A stretch of 64,000 bases of DNA from SZUA-365 sp964635845 (GCA_964635845.1 CAZWNO010000009.1:1-64000), one strand, 5' to 3'. Shown: positions 46,713 through 55,681, counted from the first letter of the stretch. Numbers and translations are program-made. The notes: a model not told the origin generated them from the letters alone.

Positions 46713-47483
46713 TCACGGGAACAGCGGAGACGATACGTACCAGGGGTACGGGATGTTGTAGCGGTTCTGGTCGCCTCGCACGTTGATGATGAAGATGGTG
46801 GCGAGGTAATCCGGTGACGATTGGAATTGCGGCACGGTCGACTGATCGAGACGGATCATGACGTTCGACCCGGCGGCGGAAAATTTATACTGCGGCGGCA
46901 CGGTGTTCAGGTCTCCCTGCACGAACGCATAGAGACTCTGCTCGCCTGCCCCGACCACGGCCTCGCCCTGGTCGAAGCGCCTGTTCTCATTGTCGTCATG
47001 GTACACGACGATCATGGCCACGGCGAGCCGCGCGCAGCTGAAATCGCGGAAATATCCGGGCGGGATTTCCGCCTTGAACGGCAGGCCTGTCGCGGGAATA
47101 TCGAGGAAGTTGGCGGAGACCGAGTAGATATCCATCCATGGAAGTCTGTTCGAATCGGGGATTCCGCTCGAATCCGGCGGGACGCAGATGAGGCTGACGC
47201 GGAGTCCGCTGCCGGAAAAGCGCTTCAACGGAAAGAGGAAGGTGTCCACGATGGCCTCAAATCGAATGATGGTATCGATGCGCGCCGTATCGCCGCGCCA
47301 TTCGGCGTCGCACTTCACCGGAGGAATCACGATGCCACCATCATCGTCGGGGGGAGAACAGGATGCGGCGAGCACGGCGAGCAGGACGAGAGCGGCGCTG
47401 AGCAGCGCTCCCGTGGAAAAATCGCGGCGGCGGAGAAATCGCCTGCCGCCGCGTGTTCCGTACGCATGTGTCTCTTTTCTCAA
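46713..47483 (-). CDS. Lipoprotein of unknown function in the sigma/anti-sigma cluster
   Basis: A 256-residue lipoprotein with lipobox LAASC (about Cys 42) after a long, Arg-rich N-terminus. No ATG gives this frame; TTG 47483 lies 8 bp past the anti-sigma gene stop. The mature part has beta-sandwich-like strands ('IIRFEAIVDTFLFPLKRF', 'LAVAMIVVYHDDNENRRFDQGEAVVGAG'), the latter resembling an EF-hand-like or DUF-type 'small periplasmic' segment. Family unknown. It is flanked by the anti-sigma gene and the VWA gene in the same direction. Confidence 0.65.
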   Translation of the reverse strand: MRKETHAYGTRGGRRFLRRRDFSTGALLSAALVLLAVLAASCSPPDDDGGIVIPPVKCDAEWRGDTARIDTIIRFEAIVDTFLFPLKRFSGSGLRVSLICVPPDSSGIPDSNRLPWMDIYSVSANFLDIPATGLPFKAEIPPGYFRDFSCARLAVAMIVVYHDDNENRRFDQGEAVVGAGEQSLYAFVQGDLNTVPPQYKFSAAGSNVMIRLDQSTVPQFQSSPDYLATIFIINVRGDQNRYNIPYPWYVSSPLFP

Positions 47484-47491
47484 CGGAACGT

Positions 47492-48766
47492 TCAGAATCG
47501 GTAACGGATGCCGTATGATATGCCGAGGCTGTGACTGGTGAAGAGATTGTCCTTGTACTGGTATGCGAGAAGCGCGCCGTTGGCGCCGATGAGCATGCTG
47601 AAACGCTCGAGCGGGTCGAAGCGCAGGGCCAGGCGGGCGCCGAAGACGGGACCATAATCGCAGCCGCCGAGCTGCAGTGTGAGTTCGGGCGTGACGCCGG
47701 GCAGCAGCGGCTGCGAGAAACGGTAGAAGCCGGCGCCGTAGAACAGCGCGGGCTGCCGCTGGAAGAGGAAGAGCGAGTCGTTCTCGACGCGGTAGTACTC
47801 CATCGCGAAGGACTTCTCGCCTGCCGTGATGCCGGCCGTGTGATGGTCGTCGAACACGTATCCGACCGATGCGGCGAACTGCTGCTGCGCGCGATCCACG
47901 CCGATGCGGCCGTAGTCAATATACGGGTAGGTCGTCAGATGTTCACGCTGAACCTCGACCTCGAAACGTCCGGGCAAGGATACCGGCGCCGGAATCGTAC
48001 GCTGTTCGATGATCGTGATCGGCCGTTGATCGGGCACGGTCTGCATGAGCGCGACGAATACCGTGTCGAAGCGCTCGATGACGCGCGGCTCGTCCTTTGC
48101 TGCGAGCACCGGCGCGGCTTCCTTCCGGGGAATGAAGACCGTGTCCACGCGCGTCACGTACACATCGCGATACACGATGCGCGGAGCGGTCTGCGCAACA
48201 GCGCGAGGATCGGAGGGAGTCGCCGGACCGGTCGGATCGGTGGTGGCGGGGACAGCCGTACCCGGTGAATCCGCAGGTGACGGAGGATTCTGTTGTGCCG
48301 CGGGATCCACTCGGTCCGGTACAGGGGTAATGGCATCGTTCAGGAAGTAGCCGCCCGTAAACAGTGAAAGCCCCAGAAGGATAGCCGTAAGAGTGCGGCC
48401 TGCCGTCCAGAATGCGGCTCCGCCCGCGGCAGCTGCTCCCGCCCCTGTCGTCCCTCCCGCGCCGATTGTTCCAAGCGTCCCGGCGGCACCGAGAGTACCT
48501 CCCGCAGCCGCTCCCACGGAGGCAGCTCCGCCGGCAGCTCCGCCGGCAGCTCCGATCACTCCGGCTGCGCCCAGTATGGCCGCATCCAGTTGCGATGGCA
48601 CCGAAGAGCTGCGCGCACTGGAGACGAACGCCGCCCTGACGCCCTGGTACGAATGGAGCAGCGCGCGTTTTTCGGGCGAAACCGAGAGGATGTGGAGAAA
48701 CTCCGTCTCCTCCTGCGGCGTGAGCGCGCCGTCCATGAAAGCCGATATCTGTTCTTCGAAGTTCAT
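47492..48766 (-). CDS. Dual-membrane-spanning-type anti-sigma factor (Dma-like)
   Basis: A 424-residue protein with an unusual layout. Residues 1-50 resemble a cytoplasmic anti-sigma domain without zinc ligands (ISAFMDGALTPQEETEFLHI). Residues 61-118 are Gly/Ala-rich. One membrane segment follows (about 126-142, LTAILLGLSLFTGGYFL), then a Pro-rich periplasmic linker (about 145-265), then strand-rich sequence (about 266-424) with the look of an eight-stranded outer-membrane barrel ending in RYRF. This matches the architecture of the Dma family reported in Bacteroides thetaiotaomicron. ATG 48766 overlaps the sigma factor stop (ATGA), so the two are coupled. Confidence 0.82.
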   Translation of the reverse strand: MNFEEQISAFMDGALTPQEETEFLHILSVSPEKRALLHSYQGVRAAFVSSARSSSVPSQLDAAILGAAGVIGAAGGAAGGAASVGAAAGGTLGAAGTLGTIGAGGTTGAGAAAAGGAAFWTAGRTLTAILLGLSLFTGGYFLNDAITPVPDRVDPAAQQNPPSPADSPGTAVPATTDPTGPATPSDPRAVAQTAPRIVYRDVYVTRVDTVFIPRKEAAPVLAAKDEPRVIERFDTVFVALMQTVPDQRPITIIEQRTIPAPVSLPGRFEVEVQREHLTTYPYIDYGRIGVDRAQQQFAASVGYVFDDHHTAGITAGEKSFAMEYYRVENDSLFLFQRQPALFYGAGFYRFSQPLLPGVTPELTLQLGGCDYGPVFGARLALRFDPLERFSMLIGANGALLAYQYKDNLFTSHSLGISYGIRYRF

Positions 48767-49323
48767 CGTTCTTCAGTCCGATTCTTGTCCGGGGAAAGTA
48801 ACTGGCGCAGCCTTAGCCGCGCCCGGAAAATGCGTTTGCGCACCGTCGTCACCGGGACTTCCGTCATCCGTGCGATCTCGTCATAGCTGTAGCCCTGGTA
48901 CTCGCAGAGCAGGAGGGCCTCGCGGTTGACCGCGGGCAGTTCCTGCAGCGCGCGTTCGAGGTCGTCATACTCCCCCGGCACCACATTCTCGCCGCCGGGG
49001 AGGAATTCTTCGAGTTCGCTCACGTCCTTCGGGTACTTCCGGTCGCGGATCACGTTGAGGCAGCGGTTTCGCGCCGACCGCAGCAGGTAATGCTGCACAT
49101 TCTCGATCTCGCCGCCGCCGCGCACGCGTTCGAGAAGATTGAGGAAGACCTCCTGGAAGATGTCCTCCGCCGCGGGCTGGTCACCGAGGAAGCGGGTGCA
49201 GTAAAGGTACACCCCCTGCTTGTAGCCGGCGTAGAGTTCCGCAAACGCCGCATTGTCTCCTTGACGGATACGCTGCTGCAGCTGCAGGTCCTGTGAGACG
49301 CTCTGACTCACTTCTTCAAGCAC
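48763..49323 (-). CDS. ECF-family RNA polymerase sigma factor
   Basis: A 186-residue sigma-70-family factor of the extracytoplasmic-function type. Region 2 is 'AAFAELYAGYKQGVYLYCTRFLGDQPAAEDIFQEVFLNLLER' in outline (about 25-67) and region 4 is 'LPAVNREALLLCEYQGYSYDEIARMTEVPVTTVRKRIFRARL' in outline (about 130-172). The start is GTG 49323, with AGGAA about 6 bp upstream; an ATG far upstream would add an implausible N-terminus. The stop overlaps the anti-sigma gene by 4 bp. It is probably kept inactive by that protein. Confidence 0.93.
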   Translation of the reverse strand: MLEEVSQSVSQDLQLQQRIRQGDNAAFAELYAGYKQGVYLYCTRFLGDQPAAEDIFQEVFLNLLERVRGGGEIENVQHYLLRSARNRCLNVIRDRKYPKDVSELEEFLPGGENVVPGEYDDLERALQELPAVNREALLLCEYQGYSYDEIARMTEVPVTTVRKRIFRARLRLRQLLSPDKNRTEER

Positions 49324-49467
49324 ATCGTTCCTGTAACCGTGACTGACACCGAAGCACCGCGGTCGCCCGAATGACACATCAACAGGGGAAAAATTCCCTC
49401 GCGAGAAAAAAAAGGAATCGGACTGGGCTGTCCGCAGAAACATAGATGAAAGCGGGGGGAAAAGCAA

Positions 49468-51441
49468 TTATTCTTCGAATTCCCGATCGATGGCATCGAT
49501 CTCCGCCTGGACGTTTTCCCATTCGGCGAAGGCGGAATCGAGCTGGACGGACAGGTCGCGGTACTGCTGTGTGAGAATTTTCGCCTTCTGCTCGTCGCGA
49601 TAGGTCGCTTCGTCGGCGAGTGCGTTCTCGACGTCGGTCTTCTTCGACTCCAGATCGGCGACGAGCTTTTCGGCGCGGTCGAGGCGGTTCTTCAGGGGTT
49701 TGATGCGTTTGTAGCGATCCTGCCGGCGCGCGGCTTCCTCGCGCTTGCGGTCGCGGTCGCTGTGCACGGCGGACTTCCGCTCGACGACCTGTCCGGCGGC
49801 GTCGCGCCGGCGATGCTCTTCGAGTTCCTCGGCGCGCTTGCGCTGATAGTCGCTGACGCTGCCGAGCGTCATGCGGAGATGTCCGTCGCGGAAGTCGATG
49901 CACTTGTTCACCAGCGGCTCGAGGAAATCGCGGTCGTGCGAGACGATGACGAAGGACCCCTCGTAGCGCGAGAGGGCGTCCTGCAGAACGGCTTTCGAGC
50001 GCATGTCGAGATGGTTGGTGGGCTCATCGAGGATGAGCAGGTTCGAAGGTGTGAGCAGCATTTTCGCGAGCGCGAGGCGGCTTTTCTCTCCGCCGCTCAG
50101 CACGGAGACGAGCTTGTCGACATCGCTTCCGGAGAACATGAAGCAGCCGAGCAGCGTGCGCAGACGTTTGCGCACTTCTCCCGCGGCCACGAGGTCGAGG
50201 GTCTGGAGCACGGTGTTCTGCGGTACCAGTTCCTCCGCCTGGTTCTGTGCGTAGTACCCGATCGCGAGGTTGTGGCCGGGTTTGCGGATGCCCTCCTGAA
50301 AGGACTCGATGCCGGCGATGATGCGCGCGAGCGTGGATTTCCCCGCACCGTTGACTCCGAGAAATGCAATCCGGTCGCCGCGCTCGATCGTCAGATCGAG
50401 GCCGCTGAACAGATGCAGGTTGCCGTAGGACTTCGCGATTCCCTGCAGTTCCATCAGGTAGCGCCCGGGCTGCGGCGGCTCGGGAAAATCGAAGGAGATG
50501 CCGCGCTCTTCGTCCTCGAGTTCGATCGGCTCGAGCTTCTCGAGCATGCGCAGCCGGCTCTGCACCTGCCGCGCCTTGGTGGACTTGTAGCGGAAGCGGT
50601 CGACGAACTGCCGGGTCTGCTTGATCTGCTGCTGCTGATTGTCGTAGGCCGCGCGCTGCTGCTCCATGCGCAGCACTTTCTGTTCGACAAAAAAGCTGTA
50701 GTTGCCGCTGTACTCGGTGAGCTTGCCGAGCGAGATCTCGATCGTCCGCCTCGTGAGATTGTCGAGAAACCGCCGGTCGTGGGAAATCAGGACAATCGAA
50801 TTTTCATATCCGAGAAGGTATTCCTCGAGCCACTGCAGGGCATCGAGATCAAGGTGGTTGGTGGGCTCATCGAGCAGCAGGATGGTGGGCTCGCGGAGCA
50901 GCAGCTTCACGAGGGCGATGCGCATCTGCCAGCCGCCGCTGAACTCCTCGGTGGCGCGCTGGAAGTCGCGTTCGGCAAAGCCGAGCCCCGTCAGTACCTG
51001 TGCGACTTTTGTCTGGATGTTGTACCCCTCGCGATGCTCGAGCACATGCTGCACCTCGCCGAGTTCCTCCACCTTGCGATGCAGGATTTCGTCGTCGGGA
51101 TGGACCTCCTGCGAAAGCCGCGAAATCTCTTCGCTGAGGATGTCGACACGGTCGTGCATGGCGATGATGTCATCGAAGGCGGTGGAGGCCTCGTCGAAGA
51201 GCGTTCGTCCGCTGTGCAGGATGCCCTCCTGCGGGAGGTAGCCGACGGTGTTGCTGCGCGACTGCGCGATCTCCCCGCTGTCGGGTTCCATCTCCCCCGT
51301 GATGATCTTCATCAGCGTGGATTTGCCGGTGCCGTTCGAACCGACAATGGAAACACGCTCGTTGTCGCCTATGCGCAGCGAAACGTCCTTGAACAGGACC
51401 TTGCCGGGATACTCCTTCGTGATGCTGTTGAGAGAGATCAT
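49468..51441 (-). CDS. ABC-F family ATPase (Uup/EttA-like)
   Basis: A 657-residue protein with two ABC ATPase domains and no membrane segments. The first has Walker A GSNGTGKST and signature FSGGWQ; the second has Walker A GVNGAGKST and signature LSGGEKSR. Both have the Walker B ending LLLDEPTNHLD or LILDEPTNHLD. A C-terminal coiled coil (about 560-655, 'RLDRAEKLVADLESKKTDVENAL') is typical of the Uup/YheS-type branch. ABC-F proteins act on ribosomes. It begins 7 bp after the S9 peptidase stop. Confidence 0.94.
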   Translation of the reverse strand: MISLNSITKEYPGKVLFKDVSLRIGDNERVSIVGSNGTGKSTLMKIITGEMEPDSGEIAQSRSNTVGYLPQEGILHSGRTLFDEASTAFDDIIAMHDRVDILSEEISRLSQEVHPDDEILHRKVEELGEVQHVLEHREGYNIQTKVAQVLTGLGFAERDFQRATEEFSGGWQMRIALVKLLLREPTILLLDEPTNHLDLDALQWLEEYLLGYENSIVLISHDRRFLDNLTRRTIEISLGKLTEYSGNYSFFVEQKVLRMEQQRAAYDNQQQQIKQTRQFVDRFRYKSTKARQVQSRLRMLEKLEPIELEDEERGISFDFPEPPQPGRYLMELQGIAKSYGNLHLFSGLDLTIERGDRIAFLGVNGAGKSTLARIIAGIESFQEGIRKPGHNLAIGYYAQNQAEELVPQNTVLQTLDLVAAGEVRKRLRTLLGCFMFSGSDVDKLVSVLSGGEKSRLALAKMLLTPSNLLILDEPTNHLDMRSKAVLQDALSRYEGSFVIVSHDRDFLEPLVNKCIDFRDGHLRMTLGSVSDYQRKRAEELEEHRRRDAAGQVVERKSAVHSDRDRKREEAARRQDRYKRIKPLKNRLDRAEKLVADLESKKTDVENALADEATYRDEQKAKILTQQYRDLSVQLDSAFAEWENVQAEIDAIDREFEE

Positions 51442-51448
51442 CCGGCGG

Positions 51449-53575
51449 TCAATTCATCAGATGCTTCTTGAACCACGCGTGGAACTCGCTGTACCACAAC
51501 TGCGCGTTGCGGGGTTTGAGCACGAGATGGCCTTCGTCGGGGAAATACAGGAACTTGCTCTCGATGCCGCGGCGCTGCAGCGCCGTGAACAGCTGCATGC
51601 CCTGCTCGACAGGGACGCGGAAGTCCTGCTGTCCATGAACGACATACGTCGGGGTGTTGAAATTCGCCGCCTTGCGGCTGGGAGACCATTTGTCGTACAT
51701 CTTCTGGTTGGTCCAGGGCGTGCCCTTGAATTCCCATTCGGTGAACCACAGTTCCTCGGTGCCGCCGTACATGCTCGTGAGGTCGTACACGCCGTCATGG
51801 CAGAAGATGGCCTTGAAGCGGTTCGTGTTGCCGAGGAACCAGTTCATCATGTAGCCGCCGTAGGACGCGCCCGCCGCGCCGATGCGGTCCTTGTCGATGA
51901 AAGGATATTTCTTCAACACGAAGTCGAGACCCTTCATCAGGTCCTTGTACGGTGCGCCGCCCCAGTCACCGTTGACGCCGTCGGTGAACGCCTGGCCGAA
52001 GCCCTGCGAGCCGCGGCAGTTGACGGCGACGACCACGAAGCCCGGCGCGGAGAAGAGCGCGGTATTCCAGCGGTAATGGAAGTTGTCCGCCCAGACGCCC
52101 TGGGGACCTCCATGCACGAGGTAGATCATCGGATATTTTTTCTTCGCATCGAAATCGGGAGGGACGATGATCCATCCCTGCACTTCGGCGCCGTCGAAGC
52201 TCTTGAAGGTGAAGGTTTCCGGTGCGGGCATGGCAATGCTGTCGAGGAGCGCCTCGTTCGTCGTCGTGAGCTGCCGGATGTCGAAGAGACGCTTCCCGTC
52301 ATAGCGGATGCTCATCACCTCCGTGGGATAGTTCTGCCGCTCACCGAGAAACACCAGCTGCTCGCCGTCGGGATGGAGGCGGAAACCATGCCGGTAGGTG
52401 CCGAGCTCCAGGATCTGGACGGTGTCCAGGTGCGCATACTGCAGCTCGAGCATGCCCTTCATCACGCGCAGAACGTCTCCGCCCATGGCGGGGACTTCGA
52501 ACAGCGAGATGTAGGGACCATCCTGCGCGGTGAAGAGCAGCCGCTTGCCATCCTTCGTCCACAGGATCTCATCCACCGAGCGGTCGACGCCCTCTGTGAG
52601 CAGTGTGGTGTTCCCGCTCTGACGATCGAACACCTTGAGATCGTATTTATCAGCCTCGTAGCCCGCACGCGCCATGCTGCGGTAGGCGATGTAGCGGCCG
52701 TCGGGCGAATACACAGGCTGATTGTCATTGCCCTTGTTCGTCGTGGTGATGCAGCGCGCATTGCTTCCTTCCAGGTTCACGAGCCAGATGTCGTTGTTCG
52801 TGCTCGCGGCGACCATCGGATCGGTGTTCTTCACGAACGCCATTTCCCTGCCGTCGGGCGAGGCGACGAAATCCTGTCCGCCGCCGATGTCGATGGGCGG
52901 AGTGTCGAAAGGCCCGGGTGTGAGGTCGCGCGGAATGCCGCCCGCGGCGGGAATGACAAAGACGTGGCTGTACTTGTCATCCTTCCAGCTGTTCCACACA
53001 CGGTAGGGCAGCTTCTCGATGATCCGTGCCTTGACGGGATTCCTTTCCTTCTCCTCGTCGCGGATGCGGTTGCACGCGTCATCCTTGCAGTCAGGATAGA
53101 CGCTCGACGAGTACAGGAAATGCGTGCCGGGGGGAGTCCACTCGAACGCGTCTATGCCGGTCGAAATATTCGTCATTCGCTTCTGTCCCGAACCATCGGG
53201 ATTCATCGCCCAGATCTGCGAACCGTTTTCGCGGGAGGAGATGAACGCGATGCTCTTGCCGTCGGGTGACCAGCGGGGACGCGAATCACCCGCGGGTGCA
53301 TCGGTCAGGCGCGTGGCGTTCTTGCCGTCGACGTCCACTCGCCAGATGTCACTGTTCGGCTTGTTCGTCTCGAGGCTGTAGAATGTGACGACGTACAGGA
53401 TGTGCTGCCCGTCGGGCGCGATCTGGGGATCGCTCACCCTGCCCAGCGCATACATGTCCTCGAAGGTGAACGGCCGCTGCGGCGTCTCCTGCATCAGCTG
53501 GATTTTCTCGATCTGCTGCGCCTGCATGGCGATCGACAGAAACATCAAGAGCGCGACAAAACGGAATCGTGACAT
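51449..53575 (-). CDS. S9-family (prolyl oligopeptidase-type) secreted peptidase
   Basis: A 708-residue serine peptidase. After a signal peptide (1-20, ending AMQAQ) comes a beta-propeller with TolB/WD40-like strands ('PRWSPDGKSIAFIS', 'YSPDGRYIAYRS', about 40-420), then the peptidase_S9 alpha/beta-hydrolase domain (about 460-708) with the nucleophile motif GASYGG, the acid near QQDFRVP and the histidine in DEGHL. It resembles acylaminoacyl-peptidases or dipeptidyl peptidases. ATG 53575 has GGAGAAGA upstream. The preceding 60 bp carry a degenerate repeat of TTCGTG units. Confidence 0.93.
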   Translation of the reverse strand: MSRFRFVALLMFLSIAMQAQQIEKIQLMQETPQRPFTFEDMYALGRVSDPQIAPDGQHILYVVTFYSLETNKPNSDIWRVDVDGKNATRLTDAPAGDSRPRWSPDGKSIAFISSRENGSQIWAMNPDGSGQKRMTNISTGIDAFEWTPPGTHFLYSSSVYPDCKDDACNRIRDEEKERNPVKARIIEKLPYRVWNSWKDDKYSHVFVIPAAGGIPRDLTPGPFDTPPIDIGGGQDFVASPDGREMAFVKNTDPMVAASTNNDIWLVNLEGSNARCITTTNKGNDNQPVYSPDGRYIAYRSMARAGYEADKYDLKVFDRQSGNTTLLTEGVDRSVDEILWTKDGKRLLFTAQDGPYISLFEVPAMGGDVLRVMKGMLELQYAHLDTVQILELGTYRHGFRLHPDGEQLVFLGERQNYPTEVMSIRYDGKRLFDIRQLTTTNEALLDSIAMPAPETFTFKSFDGAEVQGWIIVPPDFDAKKKYPMIYLVHGGPQGVWADNFHYRWNTALFSAPGFVVVAVNCRGSQGFGQAFTDGVNGDWGGAPYKDLMKGLDFVLKKYPFIDKDRIGAAGASYGGYMMNWFLGNTNRFKAIFCHDGVYDLTSMYGGTEELWFTEWEFKGTPWTNQKMYDKWSPSRKAANFNTPTYVVHGQQDFRVPVEQGMQLFTALQRRGIESKFLYFPDEGHLVLKPRNAQLWYSEFHAWFKKHLMN

Positions 53576-53633
53576 TCTCTTCTCCAAAATAATCTTCGTG
53601 TCTACTTCGTGCCTTCGCGTTTTCGTGGTTTTC

Positions 53634-54605
53634 CTATTTCTTTCGCGACACGACGAAATCCGCCAATTGAAGCAGCGATTGCTTCGCATCGCTTTCGGGC
53701 AAAACCTCGATCTGTGCCTTGGCGCGGTCGCGGAATTCCCCTGCCGTCTTCCGGGCATATTCGATACCGCCGAATTCCTCGACGAACCGCACGATATTAT
53801 CTATGTCCTTCCGCTTGACGCCGCTTTTCAACCTGCGCAGGACTTCCCTTCTCCGTGCGGAAGGCGCGTTCGCGAAGGCGTGGATGAGCGGCAGGGTGAA
53901 TTTCTTTTCCTTCAGGTCGCCGCCCACGGGCTTGCCGATCGCGGCTTCCGTACCGGTGAAATCGAGAATATCGTCGCGTATCTGGAAGGCGATACCGATG
54001 TTTTCGCCGTACTCGCGCATGCGGTCCACGATGCCGGTGTCGCGCGTCGCGCTCAACGCGCCGATCTCGCAACAGGTCGCCAGCAGCGAGGCGGTCTTGT
54101 CGCCGATGATATGGAAATACGTCTCCTCGTCGTTGCGCAGCTGCCGCGATTTCTGAATCTGCAGCAGTTCGCCCTCGCTCATGCGCTTGACGGCGGTGGA
54201 GGTGCAGCGGAGGAAAGCGATGTCGTCGTGCTCGAGCGAAAGAAGGAGACCGCGCGAGAGCACGTAATCACCCAGGAGCACGGCGATCTTGTTCTTCCAT
54301 ATGGCGTTGATGGAGGGCCAGTTGCGGCGTGTCTCGGCGTCGTCGACCACATCGTCGTGAATCAACGTTGCGGTGTGGAGCAATTCGACCAGCGCCGCGC
54401 CGCGGAACGTGGCCTCGCGGATGCCGCCACAGGCCGCGGCCGAGAGCATGACGAGGGCGGGACGAATGCGCTTGCCCTTGCGCTTGATGACATAACGGAC
54501 GGCTGTATCCACAAGTCCGACGTTCGATTTCAGCGCCAGGCGGAAATGCGCTTCGAAACTCCTGAGATCTCCCTGCACCGGTGCGATGATCGTGTCGAGA
54601 TTCAC
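53634..54605 (-). CDS. Polyprenyl diphosphate synthase (trans-isoprenyl)
   Basis: A 323-residue trans-prenyltransferase with both Asp-rich motifs: DDVVDD (FARM, about 83-88, after 'LLHTATLIH') and DDILD (SARM). The sequence 'KRKGKRIRPALVMLSAAACGG' is the family's N-terminal block. It would build the long isoprenoid chain of a quinone such as menaquinone; the small residues before the FARM favour a long-chain product. GTG 54605 overlaps the tatC stop (GTGA), so it is coupled to tatC. Confidence 0.93.
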   Translation of the reverse strand: MNLDTIIAPVQGDLRSFEAHFRLALKSNVGLVDTAVRYVIKRKGKRIRPALVMLSAAACGGIREATFRGAALVELLHTATLIHDDVVDDAETRRNWPSINAIWKNKIAVLLGDYVLSRGLLLSLEHDDIAFLRCTSTAVKRMSEGELLQIQKSRQLRNDEETYFHIIGDKTASLLATCCEIGALSATRDTGIVDRMREYGENIGIAFQIRDDILDFTGTEAAIGKPVGGDLKEKKFTLPLIHAFANAPSARRREVLRRLKSGVKRKDIDNIVRFVEEFGGIEYARKTAGEFRDRAKAQIEVLPESDAKQSLLQLADFVVSRKK

Positions 54606-55474
54606 TCGGCCACCCTCCCGCCCTTCTTCTGACTGAACTTGCTGATCCAGATACTGATCTCGTAGAGAAAAACCAGCGGAATCGCCATCATGAGCATGCT
54701 GACCGGATCGGGTCCGGGTGAGATCAGCGCAGCGACGAAGGCGCTCACCACCATGGCGTGGCGCCAGAACTTGCGCATGATCTTCGGGGAAAGGATGCCC
54801 AGCCGCGAGAGAAAGAAGGAGAGCATCGGCAGCTCGAACACGAGTCCCGCGCCGATCATGAGGGTGAGAATGAAATCGAAATAGTACTCGACCGAAATGA
54901 TGTTGTCGATGGCCGGCGTGCCGAAGGTCACGAAGAACCGGAGCGCCGCGGGGAGGATGAAGAAATACGCGAATGCGACGCCTATGAGAAAACAGATCGA
55001 GGTGAAAATGACGATGGAACTGATGTAGCGGCGTTCGCGGGGATAGAGGCCTGGCGCGATGAATTTCCAGATCTGGTAGACGATGTTCGGGATGCTCAGG
55101 ACGATGCCGCCGAATACGGCGACCTGCATATAGATCAAGACCTGTCCGAAGGGACGCAGGTTCTGCAGATGCATCTTGTACTGTGTGGCCGGAGCCAGCA
55201 GCACGTACTGCATCAGCGGATCGATGAAAAACCAGAGTCCCACCGCGCAGACCACGATACCGATCATGCTGTAGATGATGCGCCAGCGCAACTCCTCGAG
55301 ATGGTCAAGAAAAGACATCTCCTTCCCTTCTCCCGCTTTCTCTTTTCCCTTTTCCGTTCCGCGGCTCTCTCCATCCGTCTCATCACCGGCAGGGGAATGT
55401 CCGCCGAAGCCCGGTTCTTCGGGATGCCCGGCCTCACGGACGTTGTAAGGAATATCTTCGCGTTCTTCTTTCAT
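54602..55474 (-). CDS. tatC: Twin-arginine translocase subunit TatC
   Basis: TatC is the polytopic receptor for twin-arginine signal peptides. The 290-residue protein has about six membrane helices and the family motifs 'MSFLDHLEELRWRI', 'LQNLRPFG', 'FPxxPNIVYQIWKFIAPGLY' (variant SIPNIVYQIWKFIAPGLYPRERR) and 'ALISPGPDPVSMLMMAIPL'. Residues 1-50 are a charged, unconserved leader; the family core starts at M53 (MSFLDHL), so a shorter start is possible. No tatA or tatB gene is in the window. Confidence 0.96.
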   Translation of the reverse strand: MKEEREDIPYNVREAGHPEEPGFGGHSPAGDETDGESRGTEKGKEKAGEGKEMSFLDHLEELRWRIIYSMIGIVVCAVGLWFFIDPLMQYVLLAPATQYKMHLQNLRPFGQVLIYMQVAVFGGIVLSIPNIVYQIWKFIAPGLYPRERRYISSIVIFTSICFLIGVAFAYFFILPAALRFFVTFGTPAIDNIISVEYYFDFILTLMIGAGLVFELPMLSFFLSRLGILSPKIMRKFWRHAMVVSAFVAALISPGPDPVSMLMMAIPLVFLYEISIWISKFSQKKGGRVAE

Positions 55475-55505
55475 CGTTTTCCGGTGCGCAACGAACGGTC
55501 TGCGT

Positions 55506-55531
55506 GTAATTTTCTAAAATACGAAAATTAC
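55506..55531. promoter_or_regulatory. Perfect inverted repeat between divergent tatC and membrane-TPR genes
   Basis: GTAATTTTC (55506-55514) and GAAAATTAC (55523-55531) form perfect 9-bp arms around an 8-bp AT-rich spacer that contains TAAAAT. This AT-rich palindrome stands out in a GC-rich region and lies between two divergent genes, 32 bp upstream of tatC. It could be an operator overlapping a promoter. An unused strong ribosome-binding-like AAAGGAGGT (55534-55542) follows with no start codon at the right distance. Confidence 0.45.
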
Positions 55532-55681
55532 GTAAAGGAGGTAAGGGCGGGAAACGTCCACGTCCTGAGCCCGGTGTGGAGCGGCCCTGCGCGTGCTGCT
55601 TCCCCGGCGGCGGCGGCGCCGCACGCTTTGCTGTTTGGCATTGCGCGTGTAAATTCAAAGTTATTTCCATGTCGCGATAAG

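Noticed and set aside
49762..51471. Long + strand open frame opposite the ABC-F gene
   Set aside because: Mirror frame of a well-conserved ATPase with intact Walker motifs.
51248..53269. Long + strand open frame opposite the S9 peptidase
   Set aside because: No recognisable domain or start signal; the peptidase on the minus strand has the full catalytic motifs.
54758..55681. Upstream extension of the membrane-TPR gene by about 308 codons
   Set aside because: It runs antisense to tatC and is highly charged and unlike any protein; the first true membrane helix begins after ATG 55682.
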